A stretch of DNA of 7,678 nt from JANMCE01 sp031360915 (GCA_031360915.1 JANMCE010000438.1:1-7678); one strand, 5' to 3'. Counted from the first letter of the stretch, positions 1 to 6,246 are shown. The notes: generated by a model not told the origin, from the letters alone. Made by a program: numbers and translations.

Positions 1-293
1 TGGTGTGGGATGCAGGTCAGAGCGGCGTTTCGTCGTGGCGCTTCTTCGATCGCTGTCTCGACCAGTCAACACAATCCACCGACGGCTCGGTGACCACCAC
101 CACCTGGGAGCAATGTCGGGGCAACGCCATCGTCGAGTTCATCTCGATTGACGGCGCCGAGCATCCATGGCCGAGCCGACGCACGCCGACCAACGATGAG
201 TTGAACGTCAGCTTTGTGCTGGACGCGACCGAGGCGACGTGGGCCTTTTTTTCTTCCGTTTCACCGGCACAAACGGCTTCGAGTCGCGGGTAG
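1..293 (+). CDS. C-terminal end of a PHB-depolymerase/LpqC-type secreted esterase (5' truncated)
   Basis: The reading frame is open from the window edge to TAG at 291-293, so only about the last 96 residues are present and the true start lies outside. The segment looks like the end of an alpha/beta-hydrolase of the polyhydroxybutyrate depolymerase / LpqC / feruloyl-esterase type. Two cysteines (residues 18 and 38 of the visible part) lie where this family usually has a disulfide. They are followed by the strand VEFISIDGAEHPWP, whose His (codon 162-164) matches the catalytic His of the family's GGGHxWPG motif, and by a closing helix resembling the usual DAT-x-x-W-x-FF ending. The nucleophile Ser and acidic residue would be upstream, outside the window. 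Such enzymes hydrolyse ester bonds in polyesters or plant phenolic esters and are normally exported; the substrate here cannot be told. After WAFFSS a short tail (SVSPAQTASSRG) overlaps the end of the convergent methyltransferase gene. Confidence 0.75.
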   Translation, partial: VWDAGQSGVSSWRFFDRCLDQSTQSTDGSVTTTTWEQCRGNAIVEFISIDGAEHPWPSRRTPTNDELNVSFVLDATEATWAFFSSVSPAQTASSRG

Positions 294-1401
294 CGGCCAG
301 CACCACATACTTCGGGTTGTCGGCCAACTGACGCACGCTTCCGTAGAGGCGGGCCAATTTGGTGTGGTACTCGAGGTGTCGGTTGCCCACAATCCACAGC
401 TCGCCACCCATGCGCAGGCTGACTCGGGCGTTGGTGAACATCTGCCAGGCCACGCCATCACCGACGACATGACCCTGGTGGAACGGAGGGTTGCACAGCA
501 CCACGTCGTACAACTCGTTGGGCACCGCCGGGATGGCGTCCTCGGCGAAGAACATGGCACCGGTGTCGGCGGGGTCACCAATGTTCAGTCGGTAGTTTGC
601 CTCGGTCGCAGCGATGGCGGCGTAGGACTCGTCGAAGAAGTGGACCGTTGCCTGCGGTTGCATGCGTTGGGCGACCAGACCGAGAATGCCGGTGCCACAG
701 CCAACATCGGCAATGCGGTTGGCATCGGGCATCTTGTCGAACCGTTCGGCCAACAGTCGGGTTCCGGAGTCGATGCGGCTGTTGCCGAAGACGTTCGGGC
801 TTGAGACGAAGTCGAGCGCGAAGTCAGTGGCGGAGAAGCCGGGCGAAGGAGTGATAGCTGGCGCCGGGCCGGCAACGGTGAGACCGGCGAATACGTGGGC
901 TTTCTTCTTGCCGGGCAGCACCTGCATCTCGCCCATCTGACGCAGCACATCAAGGGTGCGGTCGGGTAAGTGCTTATCCATGCCACCGGCCCAGATCTTG
1001 GTGCCGGGCGTCAGCACCGCGTGGAGGGCATGGGCCTGCCAGCGCAGCAGATCCATCGAGCGGGGGACCCTCCACAAGACGGCGTCGTAGTGGGCATCGG
1101 GCTGCTCGGTACTACGAATCATCCGTACGGTGTGCCCACCGTTGGCCGCGAGGTTCGTTTCGGTCGCTAAGTCCGCGGTGCGACTATCGGACCATGACGT
1201 GACCTCTTCGTTCTTCAGCGCGACGGCCAGCGCACCGAAACTGTCGTTGACCACCAGAACTTTGGCGGCGTTGGGTGCCAGCTCGGCGAAACATTCGAGC
1301 AGAAGCTGATCGGCCGCGTCCCACGCCAAGAGCAGATCGGCATTGGAGAGGGGGCGTCGGACAAGCTCGCTGCTTCCGAGCGCGTGGGTGAAGGTGGCCA
1401 T
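208..1401 (-). CDS. rlmG: RlmG-like 23S rRNA (guanine-N2) methyltransferase
   Basis: This 397-residue protein resembles E. coli RlmG (378 aa), which methylates N2 of G1835 in 23S rRNA using SAM, along its whole length. The N-terminal non-catalytic half shows the RlmG-like segments LLAWDAADQLLLE (about 24-36) and VLVVNDSFGALAVAL (48-62). The catalytic Rossmann half has ADVGCGTGILGL (231-242, SAM motif I), an acidic motif FFDES (255-259), the N2-guanine methyltransferase signature NPPFHQGH (304-311), and VAWQMF followed by the ELWIVGNRHLEYH strand. RsmC shares the fold and NPPFHQ motif, but the N-terminal similarity favours RlmG. The ATG at 1401 is preceded by no clear Shine-Dalgarno; a TACGGT hexamer on the minus strand (1412-1417) could be a -10 for a near-leaderless message. 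The C-terminus runs past the usual family end as a Lys/Arg-rich tail (KRKKKRP...) that overlaps the convergent esterase gene by 86 bp. The fold call is firm; the exact target nucleotide is inferred. Confidence 0.87.
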   Translation of the reverse strand: MATFTHALGSSELVRRPLSNADLLLAWDAADQLLLECFAELAPNAAKVLVVNDSFGALAVALKNEEVTSWSDSRTADLATETNLAANGGHTVRMIRSTEQPDAHYDAVLWRVPRSMDLLRWQAHALHAVLTPGTKIWAGGMDKHLPDRTLDVLRQMGEMQVLPGKKKAHVFAGLTVAGPAPAITPSPGFSATDFALDFVSSPNVFGNSRIDSGTRLLAERFDKMPDANRIADVGCGTGILGLVAQRMQPQATVHFFDESYAAIAATEANYRLNIGDPADTGAMFFAEDAIPAVPNELYDVVLCNPPFHQGHVVGDGVAWQMFTNARVSLRMGGELWIVGNRHLEYHTKLARLYGSVRQLADNPKYVVLAATRDSKPFVPVKRKKKRPTSPRSRPAQS

Positions 1402-1441
1402 TAGATGGTGAACCGTACCGGTCGCCCGCTACGGTCGGCAT

Positions 1442-2587
1442 ATCCGTATCGGCCTGGTCTGCCCCTACAGCCTCACCATCCCAGGTGGCGTGCAAGCGCA
1501 AGTGCTCGGTTTAGCGCGTGAACTTCGCCGCCGCGGCCATGAAGCGCGGGTGCTCGCGCCATGCGATGGCCCGCCCCCCGAGCTGTTCGTGACGCCGATG
1601 GGGAACTCGATCCCCACCGCCGCAAACGGCTCGGTGGCACCGCTTGCCCCTGATCCTGCTGCCGCGCTGCGAACGTTGCGGGCACTGCGCGATGAGGACT
1701 TCGACATCCTGCATCTCCACGAGCCGCTCGCCCCTGGCCCGACGCTCACCAGCCTGTTTGTGCACCCGGCGCCCATCGTCGGCACGTTCCACGCGGCCGG
1801 GGACAGCTCCACCTACCGACTGCTGAACCGCCAGGTGCGATGGACAGCGGAGCGCATCGACTACCGCTGCGCAGTGTCCGAGGACGCCAAGGAGTTGGCA
1901 ACCCGTTACCTCGGTGGCGAGTACGAACTGTTGTGGAACGGCGTCGAGTTGGAACGCATCCGCGCCGTCAAACCGCACCGGGCCGAGGGCCCGACCATCC
2001 TGTTTGTCGGCCGCCATGAGGAACGAAAAGGTCTCGTCGTGCTGCTCGAAGCCATGACGTTTCTCGGCCCGAATGTGCGCTGCTGGATCGCAGGCGAGGG
2101 CCCAGACACTGCGGCGCTCAAGGTGAAGTACGCCGGGGACCCGCGCCTGCAGTGGCTGGGCTTCTTGTCCGAGACCGAGAAGTTTGCCCGCATGAAAGCA
2201 GCCACCGTGTACTGCGCGCCGTCGTTGCGGGGCGAGTCATTCGGCATCGTGCTCATTGAAGGAATGGCTGCCGGAGTTCCGGTGGTTGCGAGCGACATCG
2301 ACGGCTACCGCACCGTAGCCAGGCTCGGTAAGGACGCAGTGATGGCGAAGCCCGATGACCCTGGCGCGCTGGCTGATGCGTTGCGGTCGATCCTGGATGA
2401 CCCAGGTCGGGCCGCGCACTTTATGGAGGCCGGGCTAAAGCGGGCTGAGAACTTCTCGATGGCTGCTTTGGCCGAGCGCTACGAGCAGATTTACGAGCAG
2501 GTGCGCACGACGCGTCGACCCGAAGCATTCCGCGGGGCTACCCCTACGGGGCTTCTTCGCCGTATCATCTCAGCTTCTCTCTTCTGA
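1442..2587 (+). CDS. pimA: PimA-like GT4 glycosyltransferase (phosphatidylinositol mannosyltransferase type), unusual start
   Basis: A GT-B glycosyltransferase of family GT4, closest by eye to actinobacterial PimA, which transfers mannose from GDP-mannose to phosphatidylinositol at the inner membrane face. Read from the ATC codon at 1442 it begins (I)RIGLVCPYSLTIPGGVQ, the same as PimA's MRIG...CPYS...PGGVQ with identical numbering (G15, G16, Q18). Further landmarks are NGSVAPL, DILHLHEP, GTFHAAG (H117, equivalent to PimA catalytic H118), GRHEERKG (R191 and K196, phosphate-binding Arg and Lys) and the donor motif GESFGIVLIEGMAAGVPVVAS with E265. Length is 381 aa against about 380 in the family. 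No ATG, GTG or TTG lies in frame between the TGA at 1409-1411 and the GTG at 1490, and starting at 1490 would remove the first strand and both glycines of the donor loop. The 1442 start is therefore set by homology and is not proven. The gene ends 12 bp before lemA, probably in one operon. Sugar donor and acceptor are inferred. Confidence 0.85.
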   Translation: MRIGLVCPYSLTIPGGVQAQVLGLARELRRRGHEARVLAPCDGPPPELFVTPMGNSIPTAANGSVAPLAPDPAAALRTLRALRDEDFDILHLHEPLAPGPTLTSLFVHPAPIVGTFHAAGDSSTYRLLNRQVRWTAERIDYRCAVSEDAKELATRYLGGEYELLWNGVELERIRAVKPHRAEGPTILFVGRHEERKGLVVLLEAMTFLGPNVRCWIAGEGPDTAALKVKYAGDPRLQWLGFLSETEKFARMKAATVYCAPSLRGESFGIVLIEGMAAGVPVVASDIDGYRTVARLGKDAVMAKPDDPGALADALRSILDDPGRAAHFMEAGLKRAENFSMAALAERYEQIYEQVRTTRRPEAFRGATPTGLLRRIISASLF

Positions 2588-2592
2588 AAGGG
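2586..2592 (+). promoter_or_regulatory. ribosome binding site of lemA
   Basis: GAAAGGG lies 7 nt before the lemA ATG and overlaps the TGA stop of the preceding glycosyltransferase gene. The overlap favours co-transcription and possible translational coupling of the two genes, and it supports the ATG at 2600 as start. Confidence 0.6.
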
Positions 2593-2599
2593 CCGCACC

Positions 2600-3163
2600 A
2601 TGATCCGCATCGTCATTCTCGTGTTGGTCGTACTCCTTGTCCTCATCGCCGTTGTCATGTTCAACAACCTGGTGCAACTGCGCAACCGGGTGGAAAATGC
2701 CTGGGCCCAGATTGACGTGCAGCTGAAGCGTCGTTTCGACCTGATTCCGAACCTGATCGAAACCGTCAAGGCCTACGCCGCCCACGAAAAAGGCACGCTC
2801 GACGCTGTTATCCAGGCCCGGAACTCGGCCATTTCGGCCTCGGCCGGCGGTTCTGCGTCGGCGGCGGCCGCTGCTCAGGCCGACACCAATCTGACGGCCT
2901 CGCTTCGCCAGGTTTTCGCGCTGTCGGAGGCGTATCCCGACCTGAAGGCGAATCAGAACTTCTTGGCGCTGCAGGAGGAATTGTCGGCAACGGAAGGCAA
3001 AATCTCCTATGCCCGGCAGTTCTACAACGACACGGTGATGAAGTACAACACCAAGATCGAGCAGTTCCCCACATCAATCCTGGCCGGCATCAAGAAGATG
3101 GTGCACCGCGAGTACTTCCAGACCGACGAAGGGTCGCGCGAAGTGCCGAAGGTGCAGTTCTAA
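2600..3163 (+). CDS. lemA: LemA family membrane protein
   Basis: A 187-residue LemA-family protein. Residues 4-20 form one very hydrophobic N-terminal membrane helix (VILVLVVLLVLIAVV), followed directly by the family hallmark NRVENAWAQIDVQLKRR (29-45) and FDLIPNLIETVKAYA. The rest is a predicted helical bundle exposed outside the helix. It includes an Ala/Ser-rich loop (about residues 74-93) between helices and ends with a short segment REYFQTDEGSREVPKVQF typical of the family. LemA proteins are widespread, and their biochemical role is not settled. In many genomes, as here, lemA sits directly upstream of an HtpX-like protease gene, suggesting a joint role in membrane or envelope protein homeostasis. 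The ATG start has a good ribosome binding site 7 nt upstream. The gap to htpX is 28 bp with no terminator visible. Family call very secure; function unknown. Confidence 0.95.
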   Translation: MIRIVILVLVVLLVLIAVVMFNNLVQLRNRVENAWAQIDVQLKRRFDLIPNLIETVKAYAAHEKGTLDAVIQARNSAISASAGGSASAAAAAQADTNLTASLRQVFALSEAYPDLKANQNFLALQEELSATEGKISYARQFYNDTVMKYNTKIEQFPTSILAGIKKMVHREYFQTDEGSREVPKVQF

Positions 3164-3191
3164 CCAACGCAGGTCAACGGGCGGGAGCCAC

Positions 3192-4097
3192 GTGTACGAA
3201 CAAATCGCAGCAAACAAACGGCGGTCGGTCTTGCTGGTTATCGGGTTCGTCGCGCTCGTCGCCCTGCTCGGTTTCTTCGTTGGTCGGCTCATTGGCTACG
3301 GCACAATCGGCACCGTTGCTGCTCTGATCCTTTCGGGCGTCATGGCCTTCGGATCGTACTGGTACAGCGACAAGGTTGCCCTGGCCGTGAGCCGGGCGCA
3401 GCTGGCCGATCCCCAGCAGTACAAGCGCTTGTACAACGTGATCGAGGGCCTCTGCATCGCCGGTGGCCTGCCGATGCCGAAGGTGTACATCGTTACGGAC
3501 CCTGCGCCCAACGCGTTCGCTACCGGACGCGATCCGAAGCACGCATCGGTTGCGGTGACGACCGGCCTGCTCGACATCATGAACCGGGTGGAACTCGAAG
3601 GCGTGCTGGCCCACGAGCTGTCGCACATCCGCAACTACGACGTGCTGGTGGCAACCCTGGCGGTCACGTTGCTCGGCACCATTGCGATCATTTCCGACAC
3701 GGTAATCCGTCTGACGTGGTGGAACGGCGGCCGTACTCGACGTGACGGTGATCACAACGACAGCGGCAACCCGCTCGCCATCATCGGGTTCGCCATGCTC
3801 ATTTTGGCCCCGATTATCGGAAAACTCTTTCAGTTGGCGCTCAGCCGCCGACGAGAGACTCTTGCTGATGTTTCCGCAGTGCAAATGACCCGCTATCCGC
3901 CTGGCCTGATCTCCGCTCTGGAGAAATTGCAGGCAGACTGTACCGTGACCCATTCGGCGACCCGTGCCACGGCACATCTTTGGATCGAAAACCCGGTGCC
4001 CCGAGCCGAGGACGAGGGAAAGCTTTCTCGCCTCAATCGACTCTTCGACACGCATCCGCCGCTCGAAGAACGCATCGCCCTACTCCAGGAGTTGTAA
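3192..4097 (+). CDS. htpX: HtpX-like M48 membrane zinc metalloprotease
   Basis: A 301-residue integral membrane protease of family M48 (HtpX type; E. coli HtpX is 293 aa). Hydrophobic segments lie at about residues 12-34, 36-57, 151-171 and 194-214. The zinc site is HELSH at 141-145, with Glu142 as catalytic base, in the context GVLAHELSHIRNYD; the third ligand is Glu222 in RRRETLADVSAVQ. The family motif NAFATGRDP precedes it (roughly residues 111-119), and the protein closes with the usual FDTHPPLEERIALL. HtpX cleaves damaged or misfolded membrane proteins with its active site on the cytoplasmic side. The start is GTG at 3192, chosen because MYEQIAANKRRSVLL is the normal N-terminus of these proteins; GGGAG at 3183-3187 is its ribosome binding site at a rather short 4-nt spacing. 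It follows lemA by 28 bp and ends 6 bp before the DUF3048 gene, so the three are likely co-transcribed. All active-site residues are intact. Confidence 0.95.
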   Translation: MYEQIAANKRRSVLLVIGFVALVALLGFFVGRLIGYGTIGTVAALILSGVMAFGSYWYSDKVALAVSRAQLADPQQYKRLYNVIEGLCIAGGLPMPKVYIVTDPAPNAFATGRDPKHASVAVTTGLLDIMNRVELEGVLAHELSHIRNYDVLVATLAVTLLGTIAIISDTVIRLTWWNGGRTRRDGDHNDSGNPLAIIGFAMLILAPIIGKLFQLALSRRRETLADVSAVQMTRYPPGLISALEKLQADCTVTHSATRATAHLWIENPVPRAEDEGKLSRLNRLFDTHPPLEERIALLQEL

Positions 4098-4103
4098 ATC
4101 ATC

Positions 4104-5201
4104 ATGATCACCCGTTCGACGTTCCTTCGCGCCCTCGCTGCCGGTGCGGTTGTCACGCCCATCGCAGCTGCATGCGGCGGAAAGACGAAAGCGGCGGTGG
4201 CGCCCACCACCGTGGCCCCCGCCACGACGAGCACATCGTCCACCACGCTGCCGGCCGTGACCACCACCGTTGCACCGACCACCACCGTTGCACCAACCAC
4301 TACCACGACGATCCCGACCAAGGTGTACCCGTTCACTGGCCTGCCCGCCACCAACGAGGTCAACTACGCCCGTCCGGCGTTGGCCGTCAAGGTCAACAAC
4401 GCGGCGGCAGCCCGCCCACAGGCCGGTCTCAATCAGGCCGACATCGTCATCGAAGAGATCGTTGAGGGCATCACGCGGTTCATGGCCGTGTTTCACTCGA
4501 CCGATTGCGAAAAGATTGGTTCTATTCGTTCGGCTCGTAATACCGATGCCGACCTCTTGCGCGGTCTCGGCACGCCACTGTTCGCCTGGTCCGGTGCCAA
4601 CGACGGCGTCATTTCCGTGATCCGCAGCCTCGACAACGTCACCGACGTCGGCTACGACAAGTACGGCACTGAGCTCTACACGGTGGGTCGCCGCCTTCAG
4701 GACTACACCGAGTTCTTCATCAGTACCACCAAGGCCTATGAGAAGAGGCCGCCCGGCAAGACCACCCCGGCTCCGCTGTTCACGTACCGAAAAGCCGGCG
4801 AGGCACCGACTGGTGGCAAGGACCTTGAAAAGCTCGAACTGCAACTGTCAGGCACGCACGCAACCTGGCACTGGAGCAAAGAGAAGTCCGCCTGGCTTCG
4901 CGACACCGATGGCTATCAGCACGACGATCTCGACGGCGTGCAGCTGTCGCCCGCCAACGTTGTGGTGGCGTTCACCCGATACGAGTTCAGCAATGGCTCG
5001 CCGGTTGCCTACACGGTTGGTGAAGGTGAGGCCTGGGTGCTGACCGCGGGCAAGATCGTGAAGGGCACCTGGACTCGGGCGAAGGCGACCGACCCCTACA
5101 CGTTGCTCGACGCCGACAAGAAGCCGATCGGTCTCACGCCCGGACGGACGTTCCTGGAGCTTCCGTTCACCACCGAAGCGGCCAACGACCCGCAGCTCTG
5201 A
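4104..5201 (+). CDS. DUF3048 domain lipoprotein (YerB-like)
   Basis: A 365-residue probable lipoprotein. The N-terminus MITRSTFLRALAAGAVVTPIAAAC is a signal peptide with a lipobox-like AAAC, the lipidated Cys being residue 24. TRSTFLRA resembles a twin-arginine motif with the second Arg replaced by Ser, so the export route is uncertain. A Thr/Pro/Val/Ala-rich, probably disordered linker (about 30-72) follows and contains two perfect TTTVAP copies. From residue 76 the DUF3048 N-terminal domain begins: PFTGLP, RPALAVKVNN, ARPQAGLNQADIVIEE, GITRFMAVFHS, then SIRSARNTD (R142 and R145). The second DUF3048 region contains the stretch WLRDTDGYQHDDLDGVQL and NVVVAFTRY. The family includes B. subtilis YerB; its molecular role is not established, and I assign none beyond an extracytoplasmic lipoprotein. 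The ATG at 4104 lies 6 bp after htpX; AGGAG at 4087-4091 is a possible ribosome binding site at a long 12-nt spacing. The gene probably ends the envelope operon. Confidence 0.9.
   Translation: MITRSTFLRALAAGAVVTPIAAACGGKTKAAVAPTTVAPATTSTSSTTLPAVTTTVAPTTTVAPTTTTTIPTKVYPFTGLPATNEVNYARPALAVKVNNAAAARPQAGLNQADIVIEEIVEGITRFMAVFHSTDCEKIGSIRSARNTDADLLRGLGTPLFAWSGANDGVISVIRSLDNVTDVGYDKYGTELYTVGRRLQDYTEFFISTTKAYEKRPPGKTTPAPLFTYRKAGEAPTGGKDLEKLELQLSGTHATWHWSKEKSAWLRDTDGYQHDDLDGVQLSPANVVVAFTRYEFSNGSPVAYTVGEGEAWVLTAGKIVKGTWTRAKATDPYTLLDADKKPIGLTPGRTFLELPFTTEAANDPQL
4259..4294 (+). repeat. 18-bp perfect tandem duplication in the lipoprotein linker
   Basis: Two identical 18-bp units (4259-4276 and 4277-4294, beginning gaccaccacc) lie in tandem and are in frame, encoding TTTVAP twice in the disordered linker of the DUF3048 lipoprotein. 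Imperfect relatives (ACC/ACG-rich triplets) extend on both sides. This is probably a slippage-expanded linker whose length may vary between strains. Confidence 0.8.
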
Positions 5202-5227
5202 GCATATCCGCCGACACTCCGCCGACG

Positions 5228-5268
5228 TTGCGACAAAACCGGTCGTCACACAACCGGATTTGTCGCAA
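5228..5268. terminator. strong hairpin, possible (bidirectional) terminator or regulatory palindrome
   Basis: TTGCGACAAAACCGG (5228-5242) and CCGGATTTGTCGCAA (5254-5268) pair over 14 of 15 positions, with a single A:A mismatch and an 11-nt loop. It begins 27 bp after the stop of the DUF3048 lipoprotein gene, where a terminator for the upstream operon would be expected. No T-tract follows on either strand, so it is not a classic intrinsic terminator. It could instead be a U-less actinobacterial-type terminator, an mRNA 3'-end stabiliser, a dispersed palindromic repeat, or an operator for pdxS. Confidence 0.55.
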
Positions 5269-5318
5269 AGTCCGCAGCGATCGCGAAACTCGTATGGGGT
5301 TCGTGACCGCCGTCGGCA

Positions 5319-5324
5319 TACACT
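5319..5324 (+). promoter_or_regulatory. candidate -10 element of pdxS, implying a leaderless transcript
   Basis: TACACT fits the TANNNT -10 consensus of actinobacterial housekeeping sigma factors. It ends 6 nt before the pdxS ATG (5331), so transcription would start at or next to the A of the ATG. No Shine-Dalgarno is visible between 5300 and 5330, which agrees with a leaderless message. No convincing -35 box was seen at the expected distance. Confidence 0.45.
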
Positions 5325-5330
5325 TTGTAC

Positions 5331-6227
5331 ATGGCTGATTCCTCCACCTCACGCGCCACCGGAACCGTTGCTGTAAAGCGCGGTCTGGCCGAAATGTTGA
5401 AGGGCGGCGTCATCATGGACGTCGTCAACGCTGAGCAGGCAAAGATCGCCGAGGATGCCGGTGCGTGCGCCGTCATGGCGTTGGAGCGCGTTCCCGCCGA
5501 CATCCGCCGTGATGGTGGTGTGGCTCGTATGAGTGACCCCGAAATGATCGAAGGCATCCAGGCCGTCGTCAGCATCCCGGTCATGGCCAAAGCTCGTATT
5601 GGCCATTTCGTAGAAGCCCAGATCCTTGAGGCACTCGGCGTCGACTACGTGGATGAGTCAGAAGTGCTCACCCCGGCTGACGAAGCCCACCACATCGACA
5701 AGTGGGCCTTTACCGTGCCGTTCGTCTGCGGCGCCACCAACCTGGGTGAGGCCCTTCGTCGCATCTCCGAAGGCGCTTGCATGATTCGCTCCAAGGGTGA
5801 GGCCGGCACCGGCAACATCGTCGAGGCCGTGCGCCACCTGCGTTCCATCCTGGGCGACATTCGCAAGATCACCCAGGCCGATTCGGCCGAGCTGTACCAG
5901 TGGGCGAAGACCCTGCAGGCCCCCATCGGGCTGGTGCAGGAACTGGCCGAGACCGGCAAGCTGCCCGTGCCGCTGTTCTGCGCCGGTGGCCTCGCCACCC
6001 CGGCCGATGCTGCGCTGGCCATGCAACTCGGTGCCGAAGCCGTCTTCGTCGGTTCGGGCATCTTCAAGAGCGACGACCCGGCTCCCCGAGCCAAGGCGAT
6101 TGTGGAAGCCACCACCAACTTCCGCGACGCCCACATCCTGGCCAAGGTCAGCCGCAACCTCGGTGCGCCTATGACCGGCATCAACATGGACGAGCCGCAC
6201 GCCAAGTTCGCCGACCGCGGCTGGTAG
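5331..6227 (+). CDS. pdxS: PdxS, pyridoxal 5'-phosphate synthase lyase/synthase subunit
   Basis: A 298-residue PdxS (Pdx1/SNZ), the TIM-barrel subunit of the DXP-independent PLP synthase. It makes pyridoxal 5'-phosphate from ribose 5-phosphate, glyceraldehyde 3-phosphate and ammonia supplied by PdxT, in a 12 PdxS + 12 PdxT complex. Conserved blocks run through the whole protein: KRGLAEMLKGGVIMDVV with Asp30, MALERVPADIRRDGGVARMSDP, and IPVMAKARIGHF with Lys87, the Schiff-base Lys for the pentose phosphate. They continue with DESEVLTPADEAHHIDK, TNLGEALRRISEGACMIRSKGEAGTGN with Lys155 (the second active-site Lys), CAGGLATPADAALAMQLGAE and VGSGIFKSDDP. The frame is open to a TTG at 5325, but ATG 5331 gives the usual N-terminus MADSSTSR...VKRG and fits the promoter position. 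There is no Shine-Dalgarno. pdxT follows after 26 bp. All active-site residues are present. Confidence 0.97.
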   Translation: MADSSTSRATGTVAVKRGLAEMLKGGVIMDVVNAEQAKIAEDAGACAVMALERVPADIRRDGGVARMSDPEMIEGIQAVVSIPVMAKARIGHFVEAQILEALGVDYVDESEVLTPADEAHHIDKWAFTVPFVCGATNLGEALRRISEGACMIRSKGEAGTGNIVEAVRHLRSILGDIRKITQADSAELYQWAKTLQAPIGLVQELAETGKLPVPLFCAGGLATPADAALAMQLGAEAVFVGSGIFKSDDPAPRAKAIVEATTNFRDAHILAKVSRNLGAPMTGINMDEPHAKFADRGW

Positions 6228-6241
6228 CACCATCATCGCTC

Positions 6242-6246
6242 AGGAG
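6242..6246 (+). promoter_or_regulatory. ribosome binding site that fixes the pdxT start
   Basis: AGGAG lies 7 nt before the GTG at 6254. The reading frame is open far upstream into pdxS, so this site, together with the family N-terminus, decides the start. Confidence 0.7.

Larger units (their letters stand above)
5202..5330. other. intergenic region between envelope operon and pdxS operon
   Basis: This 129-bp region is the longest gene-free stretch in the window. It holds a direct repeat of 9 bp (TCCGCCGAC at 5207-5215 and 5218-5226, period 11), a long inverted repeat (5228-5268), the palindrome GCGATCGC (5277-5284) and a candidate pdxS promoter next to the start codon. No small ORF with a convincing start or ribosome binding site was seen. 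Confidence 0.7.

Noticed and set aside
246..252. Run of seven T as terminator or as programmed frameshift site
   Set aside because: No GC-rich stem precedes it, and the rlmG frame reading is G AAA AAA A, which is not a standard -1 slippery heptamer.
2533..2553. GGGG-CTA-CCCC / CCCC-TAC-GGGG overlapping small hairpins near the end of the glycosyltransferase gene
   Set aside because: Stems are only 4 bp, lie inside the coding region and lack a T-tract; not a credible terminator between co-directional genes 12 bp apart.
3174..4055. Long minus-strand open frame of 293 codons opposite htpX
   Set aside because: Its composition (many Arg, His, Gly, Gln) is that of an antisense shadow in GC-rich DNA, and htpX on the other strand is unmistakable.
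4080..4844. Minus-strand open frame of 254 codons opposite the DUF3048 gene
   Set aside because: Low-complexity Gly/Arg/Val repeats arise from the antisense of Thr codons (ACC/ACG); no family similarity seen.
5325..5330. TTG at 5325 as start of pdxS
   Set aside because: The ATG two codons later matches the family N-terminus, and the TTG would lie directly against the -10 element.
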